A DNA stretch of 64,000 bases from Tildeniella torsiva UHER 1998/13D. Its GTDB lineage: Bacteria; Cyanobacteriota; Cyanobacteriia; Phormidesmidales; Phormidesmidaceae. The position numbers and the translations under genes were made by a program. Below are positions 43,745-52,894 of the stretch, in pieces (position 1 is the stretch's first letter; the number at the start of each line of letters is the position of its first letter). The notes below the pieces were generated by a model. The model did not search any database. It had not been told where the DNA came from and worked only from the letters and a program-made list of their open reading frames with translations. The stretch covers positions 124,001 through 188,000 of the forward strand of contig JAHHIH010000003.1 of NCBI GenBank assembly GCA_019358835.1, in the 5' to 3' direction.

Positions 43745-43924
43745 ATGGCTGATTCGTTGCCGCTGGCCTACTTGCCCATGTTCTTGCACTGCGTGATTGG
43801 GCTAGTGGCGGCCCAGGTGGCCCAGCGCAAGGGCTACGACCTGGGCCTGTGGATGGTTTGGGGCATGGTGGGCGGCACCGTGGCCCTAGTGGATGCCCTG
43901 CGGCGACCCCGGCAGCCGCAATGA
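43745..43924 (+). CDS. Small membrane protein coupled to an MFS transporter gene
   Basis: The 59-residue protein has two hydrophobic stretches (residues 7-24 and 33-50) and a basic tail RRPRQPQ. Its stop overlaps the start of the MFS gene as ATGA, so the two are translated together. It may assist or regulate the transporter; no family was recognised. Confidence 0.7.
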   Translation: MADSLPLAYLPMFLHCVIGLVAAQVAQRKGYDLGLWMVWGMVGGTVALVDALRRPRQPQ

Positions 43925-45168
43925 TGGCATTCCTTCAGCGCTGGCTCAAGGGATGGCTGCCCGAACTCGACCCCCGGGTGTGGATCTTGGCGGGCGGACG
44001 GCTGCTGTCCCAGGTGGGCATTGGCTTTACGCTGTTCTACGCGCCGATTTTCTTTACCGAGCAGGTGGGGCTAACGGCTACCCAAGTGGGCTTGGGGATT
44101 GGCTTTGGCTCGGTGGCGGGCATGGCCGGACGGTTTTTAGGCGGCTCCCTGGCCGATTCGCCGACGGTGGGGCGACGACCGACGCTGTTGGCTTCAGCCC
44201 TGGTGTCGGCGGCGGCGGATGGCGTACTGCTGCTGGCCAACGATTTTTGGATATTTTTGGCGGGCAATCTGCTGATGGGGTTTGGCGTGGGGCTCTACTG
44301 GCCGGCGGCGGAGTCAGTTGCGGCAGACATCACCACCCCAGAACAGCGTAACGAAGCCTATGCCCTAGTGCGCCTGGCCGATAACCTGGGTCTTGGAGTG
44401 GGGGTGATTGCCGGAGGGGCGCTGATCTCGCTCACCGGAGCCTACCGGGCGCTGTTTGCCATTGACGGCGTGACGTTTCTGCTGTTTTTTGGCATTATCT
44501 ATGCCGCCATTGCCGAGACCCGCCCAGCGGGGAATGGGGCGCGATCGCTCTTTCAGGGCTGGGGCCATGCCCTGCGAGACACCACCCTGATGGTCTACGC
44601 CCTGGTCAATGTGCTGTTCACGGGCTATCTAGCGCAGATTCAAAGCACGCTGCCCCTCTATCTCAATCGGTTTGCGGGGGGCGAGCAGGGGGTGAGCGAG
44701 GGGACGCTGAGCCTGCTGTTCACAGGCCATGTGGTGCTGGCGGCGATCGCCCAGTTACCCATGGCTCGCTGGCTCAACCGCTACCGCCCCGCCCAGGGGC
44801 TAATGGTGTCGGCGCTGCTGTGGGGGCTGGGGTTTGGCCTAGTGTGGCAGTCGGGGATAGGAGCTTTGCCGCTGGTGTGGGGCGGATTAGCGCTAGGAAT
44901 CATGGCGCTGGCGATGGTGGCCTATACACCGATTGGCTCGGCGCTGGTGGCGGCGATCGCCCCTGAACCCCTGCGCGGCGTCTACCTCTCGGTAAACTCA
45001 ATGTGCTGGGCCGTGGGCTACCTGATTGGCCCACCCCTGGGCGGCTGGGCACTCGATCAGGGAGAGGCAGCGGCCCAGGGCTTTTGGCTGGGGTTAATGG
45101 TGACGGTGGTGCCCGCTCTGGCGGTGTTGATGTGGCTTGATCGCCGTCTGCGCCGCCAGGGAGTTTAA
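43921..45168 (+). CDS. Major facilitator superfamily transporter
   Basis: The 415-residue protein has about 12 membrane segments and the MFS loop 2-3 motif GRFLGGSLADSPTVGRRPTL. A second-half repeat includes RPAQGLMVSALLWGLGFGL. The family exports or imports small molecules by proton coupling; the drug-efflux branch is most similar, substrate unknown. Two consecutive ATGs at 43921 and 43924; the first overlaps the preceding stop. Confidence 0.9.
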   Translation: MMAFLQRWLKGWLPELDPRVWILAGGRLLSQVGIGFTLFYAPIFFTEQVGLTATQVGLGIGFGSVAGMAGRFLGGSLADSPTVGRRPTLLASALVSAAADGVLLLANDFWIFLAGNLLMGFGVGLYWPAAESVAADITTPEQRNEAYALVRLADNLGLGVGVIAGGALISLTGAYRALFAIDGVTFLLFFGIIYAAIAETRPAGNGARSLFQGWGHALRDTTLMVYALVNVLFTGYLAQIQSTLPLYLNRFAGGEQGVSEGTLSLLFTGHVVLAAIAQLPMARWLNRYRPAQGLMVSALLWGLGFGLVWQSGIGALPLVWGGLALGIMALAMVAYTPIGSALVAAIAPEPLRGVYLSVNSMCWAVGYLIGPPLGGWALDQGEAAAQGFWLGLMVTVVPALAVLMWLDRRLRRQGV

Positions 45169-45178
45169 GGGGCAGAGC

Positions 45179-45200
45179 CAGATCTAAGTGGCTAGATCTG
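45179..45200. terminator. CAGATCTA hairpin between convergent genes
   Basis: CAGATCTA and TAGATCTG form a perfect 8-bp stem with a 6-nt loop between the MFS stop and the DUF2267 stop. No U-tract. Confidence 0.4.
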
Positions 45201-45623
45201 ATCCCACATCACGTTGAGCCCGTCGGGCAGAGTGCTCGAAATCTCTTTGATTTGCGCTTCAGACAGCTCTTCGCGGGCGGCGGAGAAGACTGCAATCACC
45301 ACCCCTTCCGCAGACGCGTCTTTGGGCATGCCGCCTTCTTGCTGAATGCGACGCAGGAAGGTTTCGGTATCGATTTTGAGGGGAGGGCGCAGGCGGCTGA
45401 GCACCCGCACAATCGGGTTATCGTCTTTCCAAAGAGCGGCAATCTCGTCGTCTTTGAAAGCAGCTTCGGTGCGATCGGCCGCTTCGGTGGTCATCAGGTC
45501 TCGCATAGAGCGAAACACAACCAGAGTTAAGTCACGGGCGTCGTAAATATCTGGCAGGTTGGCCCGCTGCATGACTTTTTCCAAGAAAGCTCGTTCGTTA
45601 GCGCTAAATTTTTCGATTGCCAT
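45192..45623 (-). CDS. DUF2267-domain protein
   Basis: The protein has 143 residues from ATG 45623 (MAIEKFSANERAFLEKVM). It is all-helical with the DUF2267 pattern: ARDLTLVVFRSMRDLMTTEAADRT, then DTETFLRRIQQEGGMPKDASAEGVVIAVFSAARE and LPDGLNVMWDQI. DUF2267 proteins are small and soluble, often stress-related; mechanism unknown. Confidence 0.85.
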   Translation of the reverse strand: MAIEKFSANERAFLEKVMQRANLPDIYDARDLTLVVFRSMRDLMTTEAADRTEAAFKDDEIAALWKDDNPIVRVLSRLRPPLKIDTETFLRRIQQEGGMPKDASAEGVVIAVFSAAREELSEAQIKEISSTLPDGLNVMWDQI

Positions 45624-45976
45624 AATGCTTTGCCAAAATTTGCTGCAACAGTAGACACGGCCAGTTCGGCTCGATGGTACCACGTCAAGCGGGCGCGACG
45701 GGCAGGATTGTTGCTACCGCTACCGATGCAGCCTCCTTGCGAGCAACTTTTTATACCACGCTCGAGGTTATCCGCCGATGATGAGACTGAGGATAGCTAT
45801 ATTTATCCGAATAACTTCACCGTGTTGAAGCTGCATCTTGGGACTCCTGCGTTACAGCAACTCTTGCCCCAATTCTTAAGCTGAATATCTATGCCAATGG
45901 CCGAGATTATGCTGTGTAAAACAGTCTAGCGCTGCCCATCTTCCTACCGGGTCAGCCAGGAACGAGCCTGCCTTCC
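45624..45976. other. Spacer without recognised features
   Basis: This is 353 bp between two minus-strand genes, including the probable promoter of the DUF2267 gene. Reading frames present show no family features, and I see no RNA gene or repeat. Confidence 0.4.
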
Positions 45977-46585
45977 CTAAGGATTGACCGATCTGACCTG
46001 CCAGGTGCCATCGGGTTGTTGGTCATAAAGGGTGCGGTTTTGGGGTTCGCCGCGCAGCTCTAGGTGGTCAACTTGGTCGGGTTCCAGCAGCACCAGACAA
46101 AATTCTGCGGCAGGCGTCGCCTGAATTTCTTTGGGCGAAAAATCGGCCTCGGCGGTGCGGGGCTGGGCCGGGTGGGGCCAGTAGAACTGCTGGCGGGCGT
46201 TGTCGGAAAGGGCTTCCCAAGAATTCTGCCGGGCTTGCAATAGAGCGGGATTGGCTTCAACAGTCACCACCTGAATGGAGCCCGCCAGGCGAAACTGCTC
46301 GCGGGTGTCGGTGAAGTACCAGCAGGCTTCGGCCCAGGGGTGAGCGGCGATGTCGGCCACCTTGGTGCTGCGCTGGTCGGTGATCAGGGTTAGGGTGTTG
46401 CTGTTGGGCAACCAGCTGCGAAAGACCACGGTGCGATTGGCGGGGCGGCCCATGGGGGTAACGGTGGCAAGCTGAAAATAGCGGCTGTAGGGTCGGCTGC
46501 GGTTGCGGTGCAGGGCGCGAGCCAGGGCGCTACGCCAGGGGGCCAGGGCTGAGGCTTTTGACAGGGAGGCATCAGAATCAGACAT
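45977..46585 (-). CDS. PPOX-class FMN-dependent flavoprotein, Npun_F5749/Alr4036 type
   Basis: The 202-residue protein has the split-barrel FMN fold: YFQLATVTPMGRPANRTVVFR, DQRSTKVADIAAHPWAEACWYF and REQFRLAGSIQVV. The C-terminal VDHLELRGEPQNRTLYDQ is characteristic of the Alr4036 family. It is related to pyridoxamine 5'-phosphate oxidase, but the substrate is undefined. ATG 46585. Confidence 0.87.
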   Translation of the reverse strand: MSDSDASLSKASALAPWRSALARALHRNRSRPYSRYFQLATVTPMGRPANRTVVFRSWLPNSNTLTLITDQRSTKVADIAAHPWAEACWYFTDTREQFRLAGSIQVVTVEANPALLQARQNSWEALSDNARQQFYWPHPAQPRTAEADFSPKEIQATPAAEFCLVLLEPDQVDHLELRGEPQNRTLYDQQPDGTWQVRSVNP

Positions 46586-46729
46586 ACTTGTGAGATTGGT
46601 TAGTTTGGGGTGGCAGAATGCTAACCCCAGGATTAGGCCCTTCTAGTAGAACGTTTGCTGAGTGAGCTGGCAAGTGTACTGCCGCCATTCTCCCGGTAGG
46701 ATGGGTAGCACCGTTTTCTTTCTGCAACC

Positions 46730-48319
46730 ATGGCTATAGCGGTTGATTTTGGCACCAGCAATACCGTCATTGCCCGCTGGAACCCAGTTTCTGAAAGCCC
46801 GGAGACCCTAGCGCTGCCGGGGCTGAGCTTGAGTCTGGCAACGGTGCCGCCCCTGGTGCCCAGTCTGGTCTATGTGGAAAAGCCCCAGGCCGATGGGGTA
46901 GTGGTAGGGCAGGCGGTGCGCGATCGCGGCCTCGACATCCCTTCCGATCCTCGATTTTTTGCCAACGTCAAGCGCGGCATTGGCACACCGCTGCAAGGGT
47001 TTCTGCCCGATATTGATGGGGAGACGCTCTCCTTTGAGCAGTTGGGGGAGTGGTTTTTGCGATCGCTGCTCACCCAGGTGCGCGCTGTGGCTGGGGAAGA
47101 CGACAGCCTGGTGCTGACGGTGCCGGTGGATAGCTTTGAAGCCTACCGCCTGTGGCTGGGCGACGTGGCCACTGCGCTGGACTTTAAAGAAGTGCGACTG
47201 CTCGACGAGCCCACCGCCGCCGCCCTGGGCTACGGGCTGACGGGGGAGCAAACGATCCTTGTCCTAGACTTTGGCGGCGGCACGCTGGATTGGTCGCTGG
47301 TGCGGCTGGTGGCCCCCGCCCAAAAGCAGCCCGTCGGATTTTTGCTCAAGTGGCGGGGCCAGGGGGCAGAGCAGACCAGCGCCCAAAAGCCCGAGGTGGC
47401 GCGAGTGCTCGCCAAAGCAGGCGAAAACCTAGGCGGGGCCGACATCGACAACTGGTTGGTCGAGCATTTCGCCGGTCAGGGAATTTCGGGCGGGGCCGTG
47501 GTGCAGCGCCTAGCTGAGCGAATTAAGATTGCGCTGTCGGAGCAAACCGAGGCGGCAGAAGCCTACTTTGACGACGAGACCTTTGACACCTACGACCTGA
47601 CCCTAACCCGCGACCAGTTTGAGGAAATTCTCACCCAGAACCAGTTCTTTGAGCGGCTGGAGAAGGGGTTGAGCCAGGTGCTCCAGCAGGGACAGCGCCA
47701 GGGCATCGACGTAGATGCGATCGACGCGGTGCTGCTGGTGGGGGGCACGGCGCAGATTCCGGCGGTGCAGCGGTGGGTAACAGAGTGGTTTGGGGCCGAG
47801 AAGGTGAGGTGCGATCGCCCCTTTGAAGCCGTGGCTCAGGGAGCGCTGCAAATTGCCCAAGGGCTGGCCGTCGAAGACTTTCTTTACCACAGCTACGGCA
47901 TTCGCTACTGGGACAAGCGCAACAACCGCCACGGCTGGCACCCCATTCTCAACCAGGGCCAGCCCTACCCTATGTCTGCCCCCATTGAAATTACCCTGGG
48001 CGCCTCGGTGGAGAAGCAGCCTAGCATTGAGCTAATTGTGGGTGAACTGGGGTCGGCCAGCACCCAGACCGAAGTGTATTTCGAGAACGGCCGCCTGGTG
48101 ACGCGCCAGCTCAGCGGCGATGCCCCCTCGGTGCAGCCGCTGAACGATCGCGAGGGGGCGCGCACCATTGCCCAGCTCAACCCGCTGGGGTTTCCGGGCA
48201 GCGATCGGGTGCGGGTGCTGTTTCAAATCGATCGCGATCGCCTGCTGCGCCTCACCGTCGAAGACATTCTCACCGGCAATACGCTGTTAGATAATCAGCC
48301 CGTGGTGCGGCTGAGCTAG
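46730..48319 (+). CDS. Hsp70-family ATPase (DnaK-like, divergent)
   Basis: The 529-residue protein begins AIAVDFGTSNTVIARW, the phosphate-1 loop of actin/Hsp70 ATPases. It has LLDEPTAAALGYGL, ILVLDFGGGTLDWSLV (phosphate 2) and VLLVGGTAQIPAVQRWV. A 130-residue beta-rich C-terminal part (IEITLGASVEKQPSIELIVGE) resembles a shortened substrate domain. It is shorter than DnaK and lacks the helical lid, so it is probably a specialised chaperone or a regulatory ATPase. Confidence 0.9.
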   Translation: MAIAVDFGTSNTVIARWNPVSESPETLALPGLSLSLATVPPLVPSLVYVEKPQADGVVVGQAVRDRGLDIPSDPRFFANVKRGIGTPLQGFLPDIDGETLSFEQLGEWFLRSLLTQVRAVAGEDDSLVLTVPVDSFEAYRLWLGDVATALDFKEVRLLDEPTAAALGYGLTGEQTILVLDFGGGTLDWSLVRLVAPAQKQPVGFLLKWRGQGAEQTSAQKPEVARVLAKAGENLGGADIDNWLVEHFAGQGISGGAVVQRLAERIKIALSEQTEAAEAYFDDETFDTYDLTLTRDQFEEILTQNQFFERLEKGLSQVLQQGQRQGIDVDAIDAVLLVGGTAQIPAVQRWVTEWFGAEKVRCDRPFEAVAQGALQIAQGLAVEDFLYHSYGIRYWDKRNNRHGWHPILNQGQPYPMSAPIEITLGASVEKQPSIELIVGELGSASTQTEVYFENGRLVTRQLSGDAPSVQPLNDREGARTIAQLNPLGFPGSDRVRVLFQIDRDRLLRLTVEDILTGNTLLDNQPVVRLS

Positions 48320-48483
48320 TTGAGCAATTCCCTAATTTCTTTATCAAGGGATACTCAGAATTCTCAGAGAGGGTTTAAGGCTCGCTCAGAGTCTCATCAG
48401 TGCCCTCTCAGTCGCCCCTAGCACTATAGGACTCAAGTTGATTGATTCAACAAACCTTCTGAGTTCTAAAGGAGCTGACCACT

Positions 48484-48732
48484 ATGAAACGCACCGCCCT
48501 CCTCATTCTGACCGCTGCGATCGCTGCCGCCACTGTCTCTCCCGCCGTTGCCGCCACTAACTTCCGCGAGCTGCGTCAAGAGAATCTAGAAAAGTCTGCC
48601 GTAAACTTCGATCAGCTGCGCAACGAGAACCGCGACAAGGCCGACTTCGACCAGCTGCGCAATCAGAACCGCGACAAAGTGGATTTTGAAAAGCTGCGGA
48701 TTACCAACCTCGATAAGTCCAATGAAGGCTAG
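48484..48732 (+). CDS. Small exported protein with four 13-15-residue repeats
   Basis: The 82-residue protein has a signal peptide (MKRTALLILTAAIAAATVS, cleavage near AVAA). The mature part is four tandem units of the form (N/D)F(D/R/E)(Q/E/K)LR..N(R/L)(D/E)K: NFRELRQENLEKS, NFDQLRNENRDKA, DFDQLRNQNRDKV and DFEKLRITNLDKS. Such a highly charged repeat would be helical or disordered in the periplasm. No named family. ATG 48484 follows GGAGCTGACCACT. A palindromic terminator lies downstream. Confidence 0.78.
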   Translation: MKRTALLILTAAIAAATVSPAVAATNFRELRQENLEKSAVNFDQLRNENRDKADFDQLRNQNRDKVDFEKLRITNLDKSNEG

Positions 48733-48870
48733 ATTCGCTGCGATCGCTCTAATGTGTCCCTCACGGCAGACTGATGACCTAAAGAATGGGGCGAGACATC
48801 TACCGCTCTTTGCGGAATAGTGCCGCCTTGTTCTGTAGCTCTCTTTGGCAAAGTTGAAGTTGAGTCACCC

Positions 48871-48911
48871 TGCCCCGCCGGTATGCGCATACCGGCGGGG
48901 CAGCGGTTTTT
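48871..48911 (+). terminator. Perfect 32-nt palindromic terminator
   Basis: Arms TGCCCCGCCGGTATGC (48871-48886) and its complement (48887-48902) form one palindrome with no unpaired centre by sequence, followed by GCGGTTTTT on the plus strand. Confidence 0.7.
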
Positions 48912-48934
48912 AAAGCGGTCTTTGAGACGGGGCT

Positions 48935-49681
48935 CTAGGGAGCTTGCCCAGACAGCGTTAGCGAAGCCCGGCCAGAGGCAGACTGCTCCAGCTCTTCTTG
49001 CAGCAAGTTGTCGTAAATGCGGGGCAGGCGAGTGGTCATACTGTTTGACTCAATGCCGTAGCCGAGGCTAGTCCAGGTGCCCGAGAGGTGGCGCAGCACC
49101 TCGTCTAGGCGACCATCGCGCAGGGCGGTGGGAATATCGAGATTCCAGGCCGAGGCATCCTTCAGCCAGTGGTAGACCACTAAATCCTGAGATTCGGGGT
49201 CAAAGCTATAGTCGCGCCAGCCGCCAAACCAGCTCGATGACTTGGGATGATACTGGCGAGCTTTTTCTTGCCAGGTGGTAGTCAAAAACTGATAGCGTCC
49301 GGCAGCGGTGGTGCACTGGCCTTGATTAGGCCCGGTCACAATTTCAGTACAGATATCGGGGTGGCGGTTGAGCTGCTGCACCACATCGCCGCCGTAGAGC
49401 ACGTTGTAGGGCTGATTAGTATTTGACTCAGCGGCAGAAATCGTGCGCATCAGGGCGCGAATGTAGGGGTCACCCCCGGCCATCGCCAGCGGTTCGGGAT
49501 GGCTAACCCACACGGTTTCTTGAATTTGCCGCAGCGAGGGACGCGGGAGAGACTGCACTCCCAGCGTCCCGATGCCCAGCAGGAGCAGCGCGGCAATGAC
49601 AACCGCCCGCCGCTGCTTGGCCTGCTGAATGCGGCGCTGCCGGGCGAGGGTGCGAGATGGGCTGGAGGGCAGTGAAGTCAC
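48935..49681 (-). CDS. Membrane-anchored lysozyme-like glycoside hydrolase (GH104/lambda lysozyme type)
   Basis: The 248-residue protein has an N-terminal signal-anchor (AVVIAALLLLGIGTLGV). The lysozyme-like domain holds LMRTISAAESNTNQPYNVLYGG with the catalytic Glu, and TTAAGRYQFLTTTWQEKARQY, characteristic of lambda-lysozyme-like transglycosylases. It probably cleaves peptidoglycan in the periplasm during growth. ATG 49681; convergent with the repeat peptide gene. Confidence 0.85.
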   Translation of the reverse strand: MTSLPSSPSRTLARQRRIQQAKQRRAVVIAALLLLGIGTLGVQSLPRPSLRQIQETVWVSHPEPLAMAGGDPYIRALMRTISAAESNTNQPYNVLYGGDVVQQLNRHPDICTEIVTGPNQGQCTTAAGRYQFLTTTWQEKARQYHPKSSSWFGGWRDYSFDPESQDLVVYHWLKDASAWNLDIPTALRDGRLDEVLRHLSGTWTSLGYGIESNSMTTRLPRIYDNLLQEELEQSASGRASLTLSGQAP

Positions 49682-49830
49682 AGGCGGCGGAATGATTCAG
49701 GAACAGAGGGGCTAGCATCAGCCAGCCCAGATGGAGGACAATTGCCCTCCACGATCCTCTAGGCATTGCAAAATCTGAGCCATCGCTATGGTAGTCCATC
49801 GGCTCAAGAATCTGCGCTGGGGTGTGGCCC

Positions 49831-51015
49831 CTATCGGTCTACCGACCCCATAATCACGTCGATACTGCCCAAAATAGCCATAATATCGGCTACCTTTACC
49901 CCCTTTAGCAGGTGGGGTAAAATTTGCAGATTGTTGAAGTCAGGAGCCCGAATCTTAAACCGCCAGGGGAAGATGTTGTCGTTGCCCATAATAAACACGC
50001 CCATCTCGCCTTTCCCGGCCTCTAGGCGCACGTAGTGCTCCCCGGCGGGAATTTTGAAGGTGGGGGCAATCTTTTTGCCGATAAACTGGTAGTCAAAGCT
50101 GTTCCACTCTGACTTAGGGCCTTCGGCCATACGCTTGGCCTCCAGGTTTTCGAAGGGCCCACCGGGCAGGCCAGCGCAGGCCTGCCTAACAATTTTGACC
50201 GACTCACGCATCTCGCGAATGCGGACCTGGTAGCGGGCCATACAGTCGCCAGCAGTTTCGTACTGCACGTCCCAGTCGAAGTCGTCGTAGCACTCGTAGT
50301 GATCGACTTTACGCAGATCCCACTTAACGCCAGAGCCGCGCAGCATGGGGCCAGACAGCCCCCAGGAGATGGCTTCGTCGCGGGTGATGGTGCCAATGCC
50401 CTCAATGCGGCGGCGAAAAATGGGGTTATTGGTGATGAGTTTTTCGTACTCATCGACCTTGGGCAAAAAGTAGTCGCAGAAATCTAAGCACTTGTCGATC
50501 CAGCCGTAGGGCAGGTCGGCGGCCACCCCGCCAATGCGGAAGTAGTTGTTGTTGATCAGGCGCATGCCCGTGGCGGCTTCCCACAGGTCATAGATCATCT
50601 CGCGCTCGCGGAAAATATAGAAGAAGGGCGTCTGGGCACCGACATCGGCCAGGAATGGGCCAAGCCACAGCAGGTGGTTGGCAATGCGGTTCAGCTCCAG
50701 CATGATGACGCGGATGTAGCTGGCCCGCTTGGGCACTTCGATGTTGGCCAGCTTCTCGGGGGCGTTGACGGTAATCGCTTCGTTGAACATGCCTGCCGCG
50801 TAATCCCACCGGCTGACGTAGGGCACGAACATGAGGTTGGTGCGGCTTTCGGCGATTTTTTCCATGCCCCGGTGCAGGTAGCCAATCACCGGCTCGCAGT
50901 CAATTACGTCTTCGCCGTCGAGGGTGACAATGAGCCGCAGCACCCCGTGCATGGAGGGGTGGTGGGGACCCATGTTGAGCACCATGGGTTCTGTCTTAGT
51001 TTCAATGATTGACAT
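49831..51015 (-). CDS. ndhH: NAD(P)H-quinone oxidoreductase subunit H
   Basis: The protein has 394 residues from ATG 51015 ([24 protein letters not shown]). It is the 49-kDa/NuoD-type peripheral subunit: [63 protein letters not shown] and the C-terminal [18 protein letters not shown]. It lies near the plastoquinone site of NDH-1, serving respiration, cyclic electron flow and CO2 uptake. Single copy, not linked to other ndh genes here; divergent from rsmH. Confidence 0.97.
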   Translation of the reverse strand: MSIIETKTEPMVLNMGPHHPSMHGVLRLIVTLDGEDVIDCEPVIGYLHRGMEKIAESRTNLMFVPYVSRWDYAAGMFNEAITVNAPEKLANIEVPKRASYIRVIMLELNRIANHLLWLGPFLADVGAQTPFFYIFREREMIYDLWEAATGMRLINNNYFRIGGVAADLPYGWIDKCLDFCDYFLPKVDEYEKLITNNPIFRRRIEGIGTITRDEAISWGLSGPMLRGSGVKWDLRKVDHYECYDDFDWDVQYETAGDCMARYQVRIREMRESVKIVRQACAGLPGGPFENLEAKRMAEGPKSEWNSFDYQFIGKKIAPTFKIPAGEHYVRLEAGKGEMGVFIMGNDNIFPWRFKIRAPDFNNLQILPHLLKGVKVADIMAILGSIDVIMGSVDR

Positions 51016-51114
51016 AGGGGCTACCCAATCGTCGAAGGCTTGTTGTGCTGTATCTTTGAGTATCTTAATGGGTATCGCCTCAGTTGGCATACGAAGCAGG
51101 GATTGAGATTGCTG

Positions 51115-51987
51115 ATGGCAGAGCCAGAGTTTCATCATGTGCCGGTGCTGCCTGAGGCGGTAATCGAGGGGCTCAACATTCAGCCTGGTGGGCGGTATTT
51201 AGATGCCACGACAGGGGGCGGGGGCCACAGTCGGCTGATTTTAGAGGCCGATCCCACTGTGAGTTTGGTGGCGGTGGATCAGGATGCGGCAGCGATCGCG
51301 GCTACCCAGGCCAATCTGGCTGAATTCGGCGACAGAGTTTCGCTGTGGCACGGCAACTTTGCCGACTTTAACCCCGCCGGAAATCTATTCAACGGCGTGT
51401 TGGCTGACCTAGGGGTGAGCTCGGTGCAGCTCGATGTGGGCGATCGCGGCTTTAGCTTTCGCCAAACCGCTCCCCTCGATATGCGCATGGATCCGCGCCA
51501 AGACCTCACCGCCGCCGACATCGTCAACCACTGGGATGAAACCGAGCTAGCGAACCTGATCTACACCTATGGCGAAGAACGGCTCTCCCGCCGCATTGCC
51601 CGCAAAATTGTCGATCAGCGGCCCTGGCAGACCACCACCGACCTGGCCGAGGCGATCTTCCACTCCGTGCCGCGCAGCTATCGCTATGGGCGCATTCATC
51701 CGGCCACCCGCACCTTTCAGGCCTTACGCATTGCGGTAAATCAGGAGTTAAAGGTATTAGAAACCCTGCTAAAGGTCGCACCCACCTGGCTCACCCCTGG
51801 CGGACGGCTGGTGATTATTAGTTTCCACAGCCTGGAAGATCGCCTGGTCAAGCACAGCCTAAAAGATTCCCCCGACCTCAAGGTGATTACTAAAAAGCCC
51901 GTGATCGCCACCGAGACCGAAGTGAGCCAAAACCCCCGCGCTCGCTCGGCCAAGCTGCGGGTAGCCGAACGCATCGTAGCGCTGTAG
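51115..51987 (+). CDS. rsmH: 16S rRNA (cytosine-1402-N4)-methyltransferase RsmH
   Basis: The protein has 290 residues from ATG 51115 ([20 protein letters not shown]). It has the SAM motif [44 protein letters not shown] and the C-terminal [18 protein letters not shown] and [14 protein letters not shown]. RsmH (MraW) methylates C1402 in the 16S P-site. Outside cyanobacteria it is usually in the dcw cluster; here it stands beside ndhH. Confidence 0.97.
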   Translation: MAEPEFHHVPVLPEAVIEGLNIQPGGRYLDATTGGGGHSRLILEADPTVSLVAVDQDAAAIAATQANLAEFGDRVSLWHGNFADFNPAGNLFNGVLADLGVSSVQLDVGDRGFSFRQTAPLDMRMDPRQDLTAADIVNHWDETELANLIYTYGEERLSRRIARKIVDQRPWQTTTDLAEAIFHSVPRSYRYGRIHPATRTFQALRIAVNQELKVLETLLKVAPTWLTPGGRLVIISFHSLEDRLVKHSLKDSPDLKVITKKPVIATETEVSQNPRARSAKLRVAERIVAL

Positions 51988-52191
51988 CCCATAGCTCTAA
52001 AGGCGCGATCGTTACGTTTATTGATGAAGAATTTCTCCTAAACGTAGCTAAGGTAACAATCTCGAAATCCAGGGTAAAGATTAAAATTAATTCGCAAGAA
52101 AAAGACTTACCTCACAGTTCCTTCATATAGGATTAAAAAGTAGGAATATAAGTTCCTGCTCAAATTTCAATCCTCACTATAAGAAACCACC

Positions 52192-52380
52192 ATGAATAAC
52201 CTAAGCGACAAAGGCTACTGCTTTTCTGTGCTTCCTGGCACTCGCGACCACCGGGGCTTTTTTATTCAAGATACGACCTATGAACTGGTCGATGTCAGTG
52301 CGGCGGGCTGGGCACGCATCTGTTTAGACAGCGCGGCTTGCTACTACGTCGATCCTGCCAATATCAAAGCCTTTTGTTAA
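52192..52380 (+). CDS. Small hypothetical protein
   Basis: The 62-residue protein (MNNLSDKGYCFSVLPGTRDHRG) contains four Cys and no signal or membrane segment. No family was recognised. It is preceded by AAACCACC rather than a Shine-Dalgarno, the same start context as the next small gene. It lies in an AT-richer region between rsmH and the terminator at 52798. Confidence 0.55.
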   Translation: MNNLSDKGYCFSVLPGTRDHRGFFIQDTTYELVDVSAAGWARICLDSAACYYVDPANIKAFC

Positions 52381-52522
52381 TTCACCGAGTCTAGTTCAGC
52401 CTTAATTTCTGACTCTAGGTAGGGTTTACACCAGACGGGTCTGGGCTTTGCCTTTGGTTTGAAACCGTGTGTGAGGAAATCGTTACGCCACCAATCATTC
52501 TTACGACAGGTCGCTAACCACC

Positions 52523-52732
52523 ATGAACGCTGCAACCCGAATTTTTTCTGTGTACGTGTCAGATTTTGCCATTGAACTTCGGGATGATGGCAATGAATAC
52601 TCCGGTGATGGGCGACTGGTTTGTAGGCAGCGTAACTACGATAGTCTGTTTAAGTTTGCCAAAAATATGGCTCTAAATTACGCCATTCCCCTGCGGGATT
52701 ACACTCGCTCAGAAGCCCAATACCAGTATTAG
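52523..52732 (+). CDS. Small hypothetical protein
   Basis: The 69-residue protein (MNAATRIFSVYVSDFAIELRDD) has predicted beta-strands followed by a short helix (YDSLFKFAKNMALNYA) and a Tyr/Arg-rich tail. No family was recognised. The start shares ACCACCATGAA with the previous gene, and its transcript would end at the hairpin 66 bp downstream. Confidence 0.55.
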   Translation: MNAATRIFSVYVSDFAIELRDDGNEYSGDGRLVCRQRNYDSLFKFAKNMALNYAIPLRDYTRSEAQYQY

Positions 52733-52797
52733 CTAATATTGGTATTGGCATTGCACATTTCGCGAAGCATCTTCATGCTCCGTTAGATACAAACTCT

Positions 52798-52841
52798 CTC
52801 AACAAAGCAGCCCTCCAAAACTGGAGGGCTGCTTTGTTGAG
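52798..52841. terminator. Strong 20-bp hairpin terminator
   Basis: A perfect 20-bp stem (52798-52817 with 52822-52841) closes an AAAC loop between the small genes on the plus strand and the hydroxylase gene on the minus strand. The U-tract is poor. Confidence 0.65.
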
Positions 52842-52894
52842 GGTGGTCAACGCGCCAGCCCAAACCGAGGTTTCCCGCTGATTTTGAACTTCAG

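Noticed and set aside
45630-45884. 84-codon plus-strand frame in the spacer before the DUF2267 gene
   Set aside because: No start signal, signal peptide or family; composition does not look coding.
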